A program made the translations under genes and the position numbers. Shown here in pieces: positions 42,292-54,717 of a stretch of DNA of 64,000 nt. Where the stretch lies: positions 19,404,921-19,468,920 of the forward strand of contig OZ020269.1 of NCBI GenBank assembly GCA_963971225.1, in the 5' to 3' direction. Within the stretch, counting starts at the first letter, position 1. The number at the start of each line of letters is the position of its first letter. The notes under the pieces were generated by a model that worked only from the letters and a program-made list of their open reading frames with translations, made no database searches and was not told the origin of the DNA. Source of the stretch: Melieria omissa. Lineage: Eukaryota; Arthropoda; Insecta; Diptera; Ulidiidae.

Positions 42292-45200
42292 CTATGGATT
42301 TTTATTGGCGCTGCTCTCCACATCATTGGACGCTCGCGTCGATGTTGTGAGCGAAAGCGCTGTTTGCCGACGCAAGTCGGGACTAATTATAGCCGTGACG
42401 ACGGTACCGGCCACCAGCATCACAGACATGGTGATGTTGGCCACCTTGTCGCCGAAGCTGTAGAACAGTTCCGAGTAGATCATTGTGAAGCCGATGCCGA
42501 ACGATTGCGCAGCAGCATTCAGCAGACCCGACGAGGTGCCCTGCGGCTCGGGATGGGTCAGTTCGGCGGCGAATTCAAAGCCCACTGGCAGATAGCCGGT
42601 CATGAAGAAGCTAAAATTAGAGAGACAGGGGGAATAGTGAACGGGCTGAGCCAAATGCGGAGTGGCGAGTGGTCACGTGATGAGGTGGCATATGATTTTT
42701 GTAAGCCAGATTTTATGTGCTCAATGCATATTTAAACCAATTGTGGAGTGAGATGTGAGATGTAAATGAAAATGTAATGTGCAAAATTTGTTTTACATAG
42801 TTACTTACCCCAAAAGTGACGCTGTCACATAGACAACAGCAATGTGTCCTTCGTCCAGCGTGAAGGAAAATATCCACATGCCAATCATGGAGAATGTATA
42901 AAGTGCCAAAGTTGTTTCTCTGAAATGCGAGAAGGTAAAAAAGACAAATGAAATGAGTTTATTTACTTTTATGTGGGTTAATAGTTGTAACTGCTAATAA
43001 AGTGGCGAAAAAGTTGGGTCTTTTGTTGAAATGATTGCTAAGAATTTGAACATACCAAAACCAACGCTTGAATGGACTGATTGCGGTTAAAGATTTTTAA
43101 GCCAAGAATCCATACCTAACTAAAGATGGGACATGGATCTGTTTGGATGGGACATGGATTGAATTCCACGTGTTTATTAGATCAGCAACTGCTCTGGAAA
43201 AAACACATTGAAGAAATGATAAGGAAGGCCACTTGGGTCCTTATGACCTGTAGATCCATAGCAGGTAAAAGCTGTGGTTACATACCAGCAATACTGAGAT
43301 GGATATACACGGCGATTGTGAAACCCATGATAACGTATGGATCACCTATCTGGGCTCAATAAGCTTCAAAGACTGGCTTGCTTATGCATAACAGGGGCTA
43401 TGAGAACGTGTCCAATAGTATTTATTGAGGTTCTTCTTGAACTCATACCTCTTCATTTACATACACAAACCCAGGCGAAGAGGACTATGCTGCGGATAAC
43501 TGACGTTTTAAAATCGGGGCTGAGGGATTCCTGAGCCGTGAGAAGATATTCTTGCGAACCAGTATCCCGAGATTGCAATATTGAGGGACACAATCACATC
43601 GAAGTTCAGTTTTATCAAAACATAACTTAGTAATAAGAAGGTCTGGGCAGGTATATTAGGAACATATCATATATGATAGATCAGCACATGATACCATGGT
43701 ACACGGATCGCTCCTTAACGGGGGAAGGTACTGAGATTCAAGTTTACGGGCCGAAAATGAGATACTTGGAACTTACGGGCACCGCACACCACTTTCTTCC
43801 AGGAATCTAGCGAGGAATTACCGGACCCGGAAGATTGCGATCTATTCTGCGGTCAAGCGGCCATCAAGGCACTAAGATCATACCAGGTATTCTCGAAACT
43901 GGGTTCGAAGGGCTTTGAGAAGCTAAATGAGCTTGGCCGCTACCAGCAGGTATGGGTCTTCTGGGTTCCGGGTCACGCTGGTATAGAAGGGAATGAAATG
44001 GCCGACAAGTTTGTAAAGAGGGTATCCTCGAAACTAGTTTCGGAGTGTCTTCAGAAGCTAAATGAGATTGGCCGCTACAAGCAGGTATGGGTCCTCTCGG
44101 TCCCGTGTTACGCTGGCATTGAAGGGAATGAAATGGCCGACAAGTTTGCAAGGAGAGACGCTTCTACCCGCCGCCTCCCTCTTTATCGTTCCAGAACCTG
44201 TTTGTGGGTAAAAGGAGCCTTTTCCGTCCTAGCCAGAAGAGATGAGATAATCAAAAAAAATTAACTACTGGGACCCACAAAGTCTCGAACATTCCAAGGC
44301 GATTATCAGATCATATAGGAAGAGAAAAGATTCGAGGAATATATGGGTTTTTTAGTATAAAGCTGTCCATATTTAGTTGGGCTTTAGTCCTAGACGGTAA
44401 AAGTAGGTGCTACATATTTCATAATAGAAAGGTGACACTTATTTTTAGTAAATCTGGTGCACTTACTTGAACTTATGCGTCGTGTCCAGCACAATGCCTG
44501 ACACCACCGAACCAACCATTCCTGCCAGAACAATGCATAGGCCAATGCGTCCCGTGTCTACTTCATGGCCCGGATAATATTTAAGCACCACCTGCAAAAT
44601 ACCAAGAAAACCAAAACAACTCAATCAAATAATGAAACATTAACAAAAGCGGGAATAATAAACATATTGCTCCGAACACATTAATGACAACGACACCAAC
44701 ACATTTGTCTGAGTATGGAATCAAAACGATTATATAGAGACGATAATTTTGAGGACAACCCACCACAATTGCGGTTGTCGTTAATCTGACAACTATTGCT
44801 ATTTTATAAGCAACAAAACCAAGGTAAACAAAAACTATGATTTTTCTGTTTTTGTTGCATTCATTGTAATCAAATAGTTGACTACAAGTCTACGATAAAG
44901 CCATCTGCCTTCTAGTAATGTGGACCTGTCACTTTTATGAAGACAATTATTTGTGGTTGTCGTCAATCTGACACCTATTGCTATTTTATAAGCAACAAAA
45001 CCAAAGTACACAAAAAATATTATTTTCTGTGGTTGCCGCTTTCATTGTAATCAAATAGTTGACTACAAGGCTACGGTTAAGATAATTATTATTTGTGGTT
45101 GTCGTCAATCAATTTTATAAGCAACATATCCAAAGTACCCAAAAAATATGATTGTGTTGCTCTAGCTGCCGTCTTCATTGTAATCAATTAGTCGACTACA

Positions 45201-45743
45201 AGGCTACGAAAAAGCTGTCCTTCTAGTATTGTGGCCCTTTCACTGTCGCCTTCAATGTGTTTGAGCCATAATGTCCAACACAAAGTGTGGATACTTACCG
45301 GATTGAGTAGCGTCGAAATGGCATAGAACACGCCCACATTGGCACCGTACGATATCAGTAGCAAAATGTAGTTGCGATTCAGTGCCATATTTTTCAGCGA
45401 CTGCAAAAACGGCTCATCGTTTGACTCTTCCTCCTGTGCGGGCGATGGCGCTGTCGGCGGTTTATCCTGGAAGACTAAAGCCGCAAACGAAAGCACAACG
45501 AAAAATTCAATTAGTAAAAGCTATTCAATCACATAGCGATGAACAATGCTGCCATATGGCCGCTAAAAAGTGCTGCGCGCAGCCAAAAAAAAAATACTCA
45601 CACAACGCCATCAGCACAGTCAGCACGCTGGTGAAGCCGGCCACGTAGTAGAACATGTACAGCAAATGTTCGCCAATCTCGTCCAGGTTGTCCGAGTTGG
45701 GCACCAGAATCGGTGGCAGCACAAAACCAATCGCGACGCCCAG
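42292..45743 (-). CDS. FLVCR: FLVCR-like major-facilitator transporter, last five exons (290 aa)
   Basis: Minus strand. Exons in coding order are 45602-45743, 45299-45474, 44467-44591, 42809-42919 and 42292-42610. All splice sites are GT/AG and the phases fit. The joined protein has four or five hydrophobic membrane helices, with signatures LGVAIGFVLPPIL, SYGANVGVFYAISTLLNP, GRIGLCIVLAGMVGSVVSGI, FFMTGYLPVGFEFAAELTHP and GTSSGLLNAAAQSFGI. These fit the FLVCR branch of the major facilitator superfamily, plasma- or organelle-membrane carriers linked in animals to haem and choline transport. A hydrophilic loop (FQDKPP, then EEESNDEPF) lies between helices. It begins in phase 0 without an ATG. 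Exons for the first ~5 helices were not found up to 64000 and are presumably farther along. A LINE relic occupies the fourth intron counted in this window. Confidence 0.87.
43120..44340 (+). pseudogene. LINE relic (distal RT plus RNase H) in the FLVCR-like gene intron
   Basis: Same family as 26230-27410. It reads LWKKHIEEMIRKATW and RWIYTAIVKPMITYGSPIWA (end of the reverse transcriptase region), then LNKLQRLACLCITGAMRTCP and RTMLRITDVLKS. RNase H pieces follow: WYTDRSLT, then GIEGNEMADKFARRDAS. Multiple frameshifts and stops are present. About 155 bp are tandemly duplicated inside RNase H, giving EGNEMADKF twice (about 43990 and 44130). It is oriented antisense to the host gene and lies between the exons ending at 42919 and starting at 44467. 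Confidence 0.75.
44690..45260. repeat. Imperfect ~140-bp intronic repeats
   Basis: Three imperfect copies contain TGTGGTTGTCGTCAATCTGA (or CGGTTGTCGTTAATC), then TTTTATAAGCAACAAAACCAA, then TTCATTGTAATCAA followed by TAGTTGACTACAAGGCTACG. They start near 44770, 44950 and 45093. A diverged single copy of the last block is at 36417. They lie in the intron between the exons at 44467-44591 and 45299-45474. Confidence 0.65.
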
Positions 45744-46850
45744 CTGCAATTCACAAAAGCAAACGTTTTATGCGCGTGTGAGTTTTTATTTTCGAATTTC
45801 AATGTGATTGTTTTGTTATTGCAATTTTCCATTAAAAACGCTACTTGCATAAAAGTCATTCTTGCGGTAAATGCGATTTTGTATGCATTTGCATATGTGA
45901 CGAGCGAAAATAAATTAGCAGCTTACGACGAGCGACATCGAATCCATCAATGTCAAATGCAACAAAAAATAGAATTAAAAAAAAAATAAAAAAATTCACG
46001 AGTGATGCTGCAGTCCAACAACAACTACGTTTAGTACTTCAATACTTCAACAACGCTGCGCGGCAGCTTTGCGCATTGGTCGCTTGCAGCCACATTTCAC
46101 GTACATTTGGTGCAATCTTCGACACATATCCGTTAGATAAAATTAATGCTGCTCTGCCTGAAGGCCAAAAGCACTCAAGCGGTAAACAAGTAAATTTGTG
46201 GCATTTTATTTTCAGACAGAAATGTGACCATATTTTTATGTGGTGCATTGAGAGAGAGACTGAGGTGCGTTCCACTATGATGTGAGACTTGTGACCGAAA
46301 TCGTCGACCTTAGATGTTCACTATAGATTCATAAGCGGTTGTGCTCAGTGGCGCACGAAAGGGGGTTTTCTGAAATTAAAACCCTTTTCATGTAACTGTA
46401 TCTTGGAAACATTTTAGCTGCCAAATATAGTTTCAACTGGTTCAAAAGTTGTGGAAGGAACTCCCCTCCCACCCAAAATGAAATACTGTCTGTGCCACAT
46501 AATAAGTACAATTTTTGGTAAAATGATATCTTTTAGGTAAAATTACTGGAATATGTAATAATATTAATATGTAAATTAATTGAGAGCTGAGCTTTAGGAT
46601 ATTTTTGGCCTCTTAGAAGAATTTTCGGGAGGAGGAATTGTTTAGAAGAAAGTTTAGGAGATTTTGAAGTCTATATTTGACATAATTTGTGGCACTGAAT
46701 ACTTAAATATTGAAAGCTAAAGTATCTAATTTAAATAAATTAAATTTTATTCTTCAAAGTGTAAAACTTATGCAATGAGTGAAGGAAGTTTACAAAAACG
46801 AATTTCACAACGATCTCATTTTTTTTAGGTTTCCTTTAATTAGTATTGTA
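45744..46850. other. Intronic DNA with no recognised feature
   Basis: Presumably part of the long 5' intron of the FLVCR-like gene. No additional exon was found. A CAGTGGCGCACGAAAGGGGG stretch at 46346 resembles a hAT-type end but is not convincing. Confidence 0.45.
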
Positions 46851-48153
46851 CACCGTGGCGACGAATAACTGTTACCTTTTTTCAAAGCGCTGCTGTGCCT
46901 ATCGTATTAGGCCTAGACTTATTATTTTTTTTTTGTATTTTTTTTGTATCAATACTGTAAACAATACACTAGTTAGGCAACGAAATCATTTAGTGTAAAC
47001 AATTTGAGAAGCATACACGCCAAACGAGAACTTGGGGTAAAATTAAATTTGAAGGGTGAAAACCAAGGGTGATTGTTAAATCGCTAAAAAATCTGACAAT
47101 CAACAAAATGTTTGTATATCGTACTATAGCGCGGTTTAAGGAAACTAGAACCCTCAAAATCGCAAAAATATCGGTCGCAAAAGTACCGGAAGAACTCCAG
47201 AAATGGTGAAGAAAGTGCGTGAACTCATGAGTCAAAATTGTGCGATTTCTGTAAGAAAGATGGCTAAAGACATGGGTGTGTGCCATAAAGCCGTACAAAA
47301 TGTTATTAAAAAAAATTTGAAGATGAATGCCTAAACAAAAAAACCAATTCACGGTCTTACAGAGCGTCAAAAAATAATGAGAAAGAAAAGAAGTAATCAA
47401 CTCCTTCGGCGGCACGCAAGCTGCGAAATAATTTTGTCGGATGCAAAACTCTTTTTGTTACAAGACAGTCATAACGTTCAAAACGATTGTGTGTATCCAA
47501 CAAGGATGGCTGATATCCCAACTCATAAAAAAGCGATTGAGAGGTATCAAAACGTGTCCTCCGTTATGGTATGGGGAGCGATTTCTGCAGAAAGGCAAGT
47601 TTCCTCTCCTTTTTAACGAAAAATGCGTAAAATTTATCGCAAACTGCTACTTGGAAGAGGTTTTGAAAAGCATTTGTTGCCCCATGCCACGCAGTTATTT
47701 AGAAATGCACAATTTTGCTTCCAGCAAGATTCTGCTCCAGCTCACAAGGAAAAAATTGTTCAGAGTTGGTGTAAAGACGAACTTCCATGTTTTATTTCGG
47801 CAGATGAATGGCCATCCCTCTTCTCCGGATCTGAATCCATTGGATTTCTCTATATGGGGCTTCATGCTGGACAAAATGAAGAACGTAAAACACATGAAGA
47901 TAGAAGAATTCAAGCGACGCCTTCAGAAGATATGGAATAAAATATCTGACGAAGTCGTGCGTGCCGCCTGCGCTGCCTTCCCAAAGCGTTTACGGCTGGT
48001 GAACAAAAACAAGGGTGAAAGATTTGAAATTAATAATTAAAAACTAAATGAAATAAGTACTGAAATAAATATAAAATATATATTTTTCAAAATCAATCAC
48101 GGTCTTTTTTATTTTTAATAAAACGTTAGTAACAGTTATTCGTCGCCACGGTG
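46851..48153 (+). mobile_element. maT/Tc1-like element (1303 bp)
   Basis: Perfect terminal inverted repeats of about 25 bp, beginning CACCGTGGCGACGAATAACT, are flanked by TA (46849-46850 and 48154-48155). Length is normal for a complete Tc1/mariner-type element, but the transposase gene is broken by frameshifts and stops. Confidence 0.9.
47108..48040 (+). pseudogene. maT-like transposase, frameshifted
   Basis: Pieces in several frames reconstruct the gene order. An N-terminal YRTIARFKETRT segment is followed by NVSSVMVWGAISAE, then CFQQDSAPAHKEKIVQSW (second catalytic Asp). After a frameshift near 47820 comes SSPDLNPLDFSIWGFMLDKM (third Asp). Allowing for the frameshift, about 37 residues separate the last two Asp, the spacing of the maT (DD37D) group. 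The C-terminus (FPKRLRLVNKNKG) is intact. Many stops in the N-terminal half make it dead. Confidence 0.75.
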
Positions 48154-48879
48154 TAGATTATAAGTTGTAACAACAAAGCTAAAGCTAATTGAATAAAAAG
48201 GCTGCAATAAAAAAAACTAATTATTTTTTATGAGAAGTTAAATTTCTTAGTTTATAACAACAAAAATTAAAAAAATGTATTTCAGGAAATTTTTTAATTT
48301 TTGGGAGCAAATTCCAGCCTTTTTTAAGAATTAGAAGAAAGTCATTTCAGGTATGTGGCAACACTTCTGGTATGAGAAGCCAGCACGTTATTCGCTAAAC
48401 TATCGAAGCCAGCCGGCTGCGGCAAATTTTCCCGAAGCATAAATTCACAATAAATTATTGTTTTTACCGATTGGACAAGTCATGGGCATGAAAACCATGC
48501 ACGAAATAAATAAATAAATAATTGCATTAAATAAATTACACAATCGACGGGAGTAAAGCAACGGGGAAACAACTTATATTAAGTAAGAACGAAATTAATC
48601 CATCAACAATTTTTTAGTTTTGACTTATTTCTGGCGTAAAAGTAAAATTTTGAGCTTTGGTGTATTCAGAGACGTATAGTAGAATTTTATGACGAATTAT
48701 TTCGTAATATGTATATTTTTTCTTTAAAAGTGCTGTTTACAAGGTCATTTTTTGATATTGTCGGAAAAAAGGGTCAAATTGACCCATACAAATAGCAGCT
48801 GGAGGGTTAAGATGTTTCACAAAAATGTTCCCCGTAATATTTTACATAAAATTGCTGAACACATTATATACCTAAAATA
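48154..48879. other. AT-rich DNA between two transposons
   Basis: No coding sequence, repeat or RNA gene is recognised. Confidence 0.5.
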
Positions 48880-49811
48880 AAGGGTTTTTCAATAAGAGCG
48901 CTACAAAAGTTTTTTTAAATAAAACAAAAACGGTTTTGGATATCAATGAAATTCTTTATTCCTGTGAAAGTACATTCGATGCCATTATGTATGGAACTCG
49001 ATTTCTCTTGCATGGCCACCACGGGCACGCTTGCAGAAGTCCAGACGCTGAACCCAATTTTCGACGGTTTTTAAGCATAAATCGGCCGATACTGCCGCAA
49101 TTTCACGTTCGATATTCGTACGAAGTTCATCAATCGTCGCTGGCTTGTTGGCATAGACCTTAGACTTGACGTAGCCCCACAGGAAATAGTCCAACGGCGT
49201 CAAATCGCACGACCGAGGCGGCCAATTGACTGGACCATGTCGTGAGATAACACGTTCACCAAACTTGGTTTTCAATAAATCGATTGTGCGATGCGCTGTG
49301 TGGCTTGTGGCGCCGTCCTGTTGAAACCACATATTGTCCAAGTCCATATCATCCAATTCGGGCCAAAAATATTCGGTTATCATTGAACGGTAGCGATTCC
49401 CAGTCACAGTAACGTGCCGGTCTTGATCATCACGAAAGAAGTACGGCCCAATGACGCCCCCGGCCCATAAACCGCACCAAACCGTAATTTTTTCGGGATG
49501 CAATGGTGACTCATGGAACATTTTGTACTGTGCCTGTGGATTGAAATTTTTCCACTAGACGCTCAATTGTTGATCTGGCAGGACAATTATGACGACCATA
49601 AATTGGACGTAGCGCTCTTAAAGTTGAGGCCACTGACTCCGAATTTCGGTAGTAAATTTTAATAATTTCGACTCGTTGTTGGACCGTATATCTTTCCATG
49701 ATGAAATGGCAAACCTTACTGAAGAGAAATGTCAAAAGAGCGGAAAAAAATATGGCGTCGTTTGCTGTCCCTATCGGTCTACTTTTGTAGCGCTCCTTTT
49801 GAAAAACCCGT
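48880..49811 (-). mobile_element. rosa-like DD41D element, internally deleted (932 bp)
   Basis: Inverted ends AAGGGTTTTTCAATAAGAGC and ACGGGTTTTTCAAAAGGAGC share the following GCTACAAAAG. TA lies on both sides (48878-48879 and 49812-49813). It encodes the N-terminus and the catalytic C-terminal half of a DD41D-type transposase on the minus strand. Confidence 0.87.
48985..49735 (-). pseudogene. DD41D transposase with a central deletion
   Basis: The N-terminal segment (49511-49735) has ERYTVQQRVEIIKIYYRN and STIERLVEKFQSTGTVQNV, the DUF4817-type helix-turn-helix. It jumps by frameshift and deletion to FHESPLHPEKITVWCGLWAG, then WFQQDGATSHTAHRT (second Asp), then NWPPRSCDLTPLDYFLWGYV (third Asp), ending RARGGHAREIEFHT. 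I count 41 residues between the last two Asp. About 150 residues, including the first catalytic Asp, are missing. The rosa family from Ceratitis rosa is the known D41D group. Confidence 0.83.
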
Positions 49812-52324
49812 TATAAAATTACATGGTGTTTGTAGGTTAATTCATAATAAAAATATGCAAAAGGGGGAAACTTTGAAATACTTAAGTGAAAACCTAACCT
49901 TTAAAAAAGCCGATACATGTATATTTTTCTTTTGGACAGTTCTACCAGACTCTTTTTTCAGAATCCACGTTTTTTTTTGCAAAAAAAAAATGAATTTTGT
50001 TTTTTTTTTTTAAACATACCAAATTTTTTTTGAAACATACCAAACAAATTTCATTTTGAAGTACAAATGAATGGCTCTCGTTTGAACTACAACGGTAAAA
50101 AATATTAATAAATAAACATTTCATGCAATTGTAACGTTTTTCTCTTTTTTTGCTTGTTTTTTGTTAATAATGGTGTCATAACTTTGTTACATAGAAATGG
50201 ACAATAATGATCGTAGTTCATGCGATAGCCAAACCTTTTCTGAAAATATAAAAAAAAATTTAAGCAAATCGGTGCAGTAGATCGGCCGTAATCGTGTCAT
50301 CGAGCGTTTCAAAATGGCGTCTTCCGGTCACCCATATCTCCCACGGATATAAACGAAAATTTATAAAAAAATTTTTAAGTACTCAAAACTACTCGATTCT
50401 ACGTGACTAAATTTAGACCTAAATTGACGATAAATTGAGAGAAGGTTGAGAGAATGTCTGACTTAAAAATTTTTCAGCTTAACACATAAATTTGGCAAAA
50501 AAAATATTTTCTCTTTCATACTAAAATTTTGACTCACATTGACTGCATTGCAATCTTCACTGACTGCGTTTAGTAAACAAAATTAGAATAACTTTTTCTA
50601 GGTATACATTACGTACAAAAAATCTCATGGAAAATTCATGTTTGGAATTGGTGTTTAAGTTTAGGATGTTTAAGTGCCTGATTTGGAAAAAGAGGGTTTA
50701 TCCAACTAATCTGCCTGTTTGCGCATATTTCCTATCAAAAATTGTGATTTTGACATGTTGCTTGACACATCTTAAACCTTGTTTTTACCGATTTCCCCTA
50801 TAAGAAGTTTTGTTGCTACCATTTTTCACTGAAAATGAGAAAACACTGTTGACAGAGGACCTAAAGGGACTAACGAATCCTTGGCGTACCGCACAAATAA
50901 GTCGACCAAGATCGACTGAAACCCTTACTCGACTCTTACATTGTTGCTCTGCAAGCTTAGGTGCTGCACATGGCGCATGATTGTGTCCGCCAGCAGTCAA
51001 TGTCTGCGCGACATTGCACGCTGCTTATGGACATTGATGAATGTGTTTGTTTGTATGTGTGTCGCTTGTCTTGCGTAGCTCACATGTGCAACTTTTTTAA
51101 TCTCTGCTTGCTGCAGGTTGCTTTTCTTGCACTTGTTTTGTTTTTAAATTTTTGCTGCTGTAAAGTTTTCTACATTGCTGCCTGTATTGTATACATTTTT
51201 CAGTCATTTTTTGGCGCCCAAATTTTTGGGCGTTTTTATAGCATTCGCTCGAAATTAAAAGCGCACTTTACGCTGGGCCAAAGTTGACTGTTGAAGGTTT
51301 GCTGTACATCAAAGCGGCATTTTTCAGTGTCTTATGCAGTTTTTTGTTGTATTTTATGTGTTGCACGAAATTTATGGACCAGCAAAAGTTTGGCGTGGGG
51401 GTTTCATTGAAAGCGAACAGCGGATTTTTAGTGACCAGCAGCTGCATTCCAAAGTAAATGTGGCCAGCACTGAGATGAATATGAAAAACGTGACCTTAAA
51501 TAGTGTTTGAATTTTTTTCCAAGAACGAAAGCTTTGTTTGCATGAGAACTTAAAATGTTATTGAATCGCTGCAGGCTTGAAGCCATCGAGCACAGCAACT
51601 CTTAACTATTTGTATGGAATTTTTGGACAGAATGTTGTTGAAAAACTTTCAAAATTTACCAGTTATTAGCAATGAATTTAACTTTGTGTATATTGTTTCG
51701 ATGCCAATTATATAGTAAAAACATTGAATCAAAATTACCCACAGCGAAACTGACATCAAAAGCGCAAAGCAAAACAAATGAAAACAAAAAAAAGTATACT
51801 GAAAAATTTCCATTCACTATTTGAGCGATTAAAACAAAAGCGATTTCGGTGTAAATACAGAGCCAGCAGAGCAGTTTTCAATGTTTTGTTCGCAATTCAG
51901 ACGAAAGTTTTGATTGCATCAAACAGTAAGAAGAAAAGAAGAAGAAAAGAAGCAACAATGCGGGCAGAAAGCTTTATAATTCCACAACAAAAGAAGTCAT
52001 AAACTGCGGAAATAATTTGACAAAAGCTAGTCAAGTCATTTGGAATGAAATAACAATGAGAAAAAAAAGAATAAAAAGAGATAAAGAAATTGTCTACTTT
52101 TGGCGTTCGAATGCGAAGCTTTAAAATTTTCTTGAACACGTATGGTGTTGGTGATGTTTTTAGTTTTTATCAACTCTTCAAAAGTTTGTAGATGCAACTG
52201 ATTTTCTAAAGTAGTTTTTAACAAATGTATTGATTATTAAGTATTTTTTTTATAAGTTGGTGCAATTTGCTATAAGCTGCTTAAGTACCAATTCGATATA
52301 TCCTTTGAAATTTTTTAGTAAACC
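49812..52324. other. Intergenic or intronic DNA with no recognised gene
   Basis: Long A and T runs lie at 49970-50040. No exon, RNA gene or complete transposon is supported. Confidence 0.5.
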
Positions 52325-52860
52325 AAAGGGTGACCAGATAGTTTTTTTCAATAGTTATGTCTCAGCAACTGTCAAAGATATGAATGATGTTTAAATTTTA
52401 AAATATTTAGTGTCGTTTGCCATTTCATCAGGCATCTTGCGTTTGCCGAACGTGTGGAAATTATTAAAAAAAAATCGAAATTCCAGTTCAGTTTTAAATA
52501 CGCAATGAAATTCGTCATAAGGTTTATCGTCATTATAACTTCAGTGCACAGGCAGTTCATTGCACTGTTAACAAATTTGACCGTGAGTACATCTTTCTGA
52601 ACCTTAAGCCACCAACCAGACAGAGATTGGTGAAACGTAAAGAGAACATAATCGTCGTATTGTCCACTACCGAAAGAGACTGAAATAACACCTATATTGC
52701 ATCATATTGTACCGAGTCATCAAAACTAGGACGAACCACTTGAAGCACTGTCAGAACGATGTACTTCTCCATACAAACACAACACATACAAATGTAGTTA
52801 TGTAGTTTCAAAATAAAGTCAGAATCAATTTGATATCTCGCACGGTTATTGTCACCCTTT
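52325..52860 (+). mobile_element. Decayed rosa-like element relic
   Basis: It starts AAAGGGTGACCAGATAG and ends with the inverted counterpart TTGTCACCCTTT, like the relic at 38237. Inside, a frameshifted N-terminal transposase region can be followed (KFDREYIF, then LKPPTRQR, then KENIIVVLS). These correspond to the linker found in the 32674 element (ENIAAVAQS). The catalytic part is missing. Confidence 0.55.
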
Positions 52861-53334
52861 AACAGGAATTGACAATTTTTGGTTCAAAAAAGGTTATAAA
52901 TGCAGAAAAAGGTTCTTTTTGCACACAAAAAAAATCGATATACTCGCGACACTAGGGGCAAAATATAGTTAAGCTGCATTTTTAGTTTTTCTCTCTGACG
53001 TCAGGATTTTTTAAAAGAACTTTGAAATTTAACTGACATGTTTATATCAAAAATTATTTAAAAAATTTAGCGCATTATAGAATAACAATATGGGTATCAA
53101 ATGAAAGAGAAAAATCCTTAGAATCTTAGAAAATTTAATTTTTGGTGCAAAGGGACGAAGAGGTATTGAAAATGTCCTTTTAAAAGTTTATCCTTGTTTT
53201 CTTTAAAAAAAATATAACTTAAGAACTAATATGTATACTACCACATCCTTGAACTTCGTCCTTCATACTTTATTAGTTTAAGATACAAAAAGTTCAATTT
53301 AAGAGTAATTTTAGAGTAACTTCCTCCAGTTATA

Positions 53335-54717
53335 GTCCGTTATACGTCTCCCCCATTTACAAGAGTGAGAACAAGAGCAACGTCGCTAACTACAGACCTA
53401 TTTCTAAACTCTCTACTCTCTCCAAATTGTTTGAGTGCATTATTAAAAACAAAATGTTTTTCGCAGTGAAGAGTCTTATCTGCCCTAATCAGCATGGATT
53501 TATTATCCATGGGCGATCAACGATAACTAATCTGACAGTCTTTACAGAGGACTGCATTTCAAAAGGGTCTCCAGGTAGATGCTATCTACACGGATTTCTC
53601 TAAAGCCTTTGACAGGGTCTCGCACCAGATCCTACTCAAAAAGCTGGCCAACATGGGTTTTCACTCGGTCTTTCTGGCTTGGATAAATTCCTACTTGAGT
53701 AATCGTAGGTGTGTGGTAGTTGTCGACAATATTCCATCTCGGCCGTTTGTCGGGACCTTTGTTTTTTTTATTCATAAACGACATCAGCGACGACTGACGA
53801 CTTGAAAATTGATTCAACTGTTAGGGACACCGCTGATTCTGAGGCGCTCTAAGCAGAACTTGACGCTGTCAACATGTGGTGCTCTCGCAATCGTCTGCCG
53901 CTAAACATTAATAAATGCTTTCAACTATCATTCTCTAAAAGCAACTTTGTCCTTCAGACTTCCTATCGAATTTCAAATACTTATTTGAAACCTCTTACCG
54001 ATACTAAGGACATAGGGGTAGTTTTTGATGCAAAGTTTTTATTCTCAGGTCATATAAATTCCACAATTGCCAAGTCCTATGCCATGTTAGCTTTTGTGAG
54101 GCGCAATAGTTCCGAGTTCTCCAATCCCTACACTCTCAACCTGCTTTACAACTGTTTTGTCCGCTCGAAGTTAGAGTATGCCTCATTTATTTGGAGGCCA
54201 TATCACTATTGCTACGTTAATCGCTTGGAACGTATTCAGAAGGTTTTCCTACGTTTTGCTCTGAAATCACAAAACTTTCAGGGTCCTGTTCCATCTTACT
54301 TCTCGCGTTGTAAGCTCATAAATTAAAAAACTTTGCAGGATAGCAGATCCATCCTATCTTTGTCATTTGTTTTTGATGTTATTTGCGTTTTGGTTGACTG
54401 CCCTTCTAGATCTCTCGGGCACTTTGTTTTGTTTAATGTTTGTTTCATCAAAACAAATTATGCTTTAAATTCTCTTCTTTTGCGAGCTCTGACAGAATTT
54501 AATAATATCTCAAAGAACTTTTCGGTGGACTTCACTACTTCTAAAGCAATATTTTTTAACTTGTTGAACTCTGTTTTTAATTAAGTTATCGATTGTTACG
54601 TAATATTATTTTGTTACTTAATAATTTTGCTGTTCGTTATTAGTCAGTAAGCAAACAATTGTTCTTTGACTAATTATTAAAAAATTAAATGAAATGAAAA
54701 AATTAAATGAAATGAAA
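53335..54717 (+). pseudogene. CR1-like LINE relic (reverse transcriptase 3' half)
   Basis: A frameshifted reverse transcriptase reads NYRPISKLSTLSKLFECII, CPNQHGFIIHGRSTITNLTV and YTDFSKAFDRVS (in a shifted frame near 53580). An open C-terminal stretch (53874-54326) contains MWCSRNRLPLNINKC, then IGVVFDAKFLFSGHI, then CFVRSKLEYASFIW. The FADD motif region is deleted. The end is marked by two copies of AATTAAATGAAATGAAAA (about 54680-54717), a simple-repeat tail in place of poly(A). No RNase H or endonuclease domain is present. Clade placement is approximate. Confidence 0.7.

Noticed and set aside
46346..46488. Possible third hAT-type MITE (CAGTGGCGCACGAAAGGGGG ... AAATACTG)
   Set aside because: The flanking 8-mers GTTGTGCT and TCTGTGCC match at only five positions and the right end does not mirror the left, so the boundaries cannot be supported.
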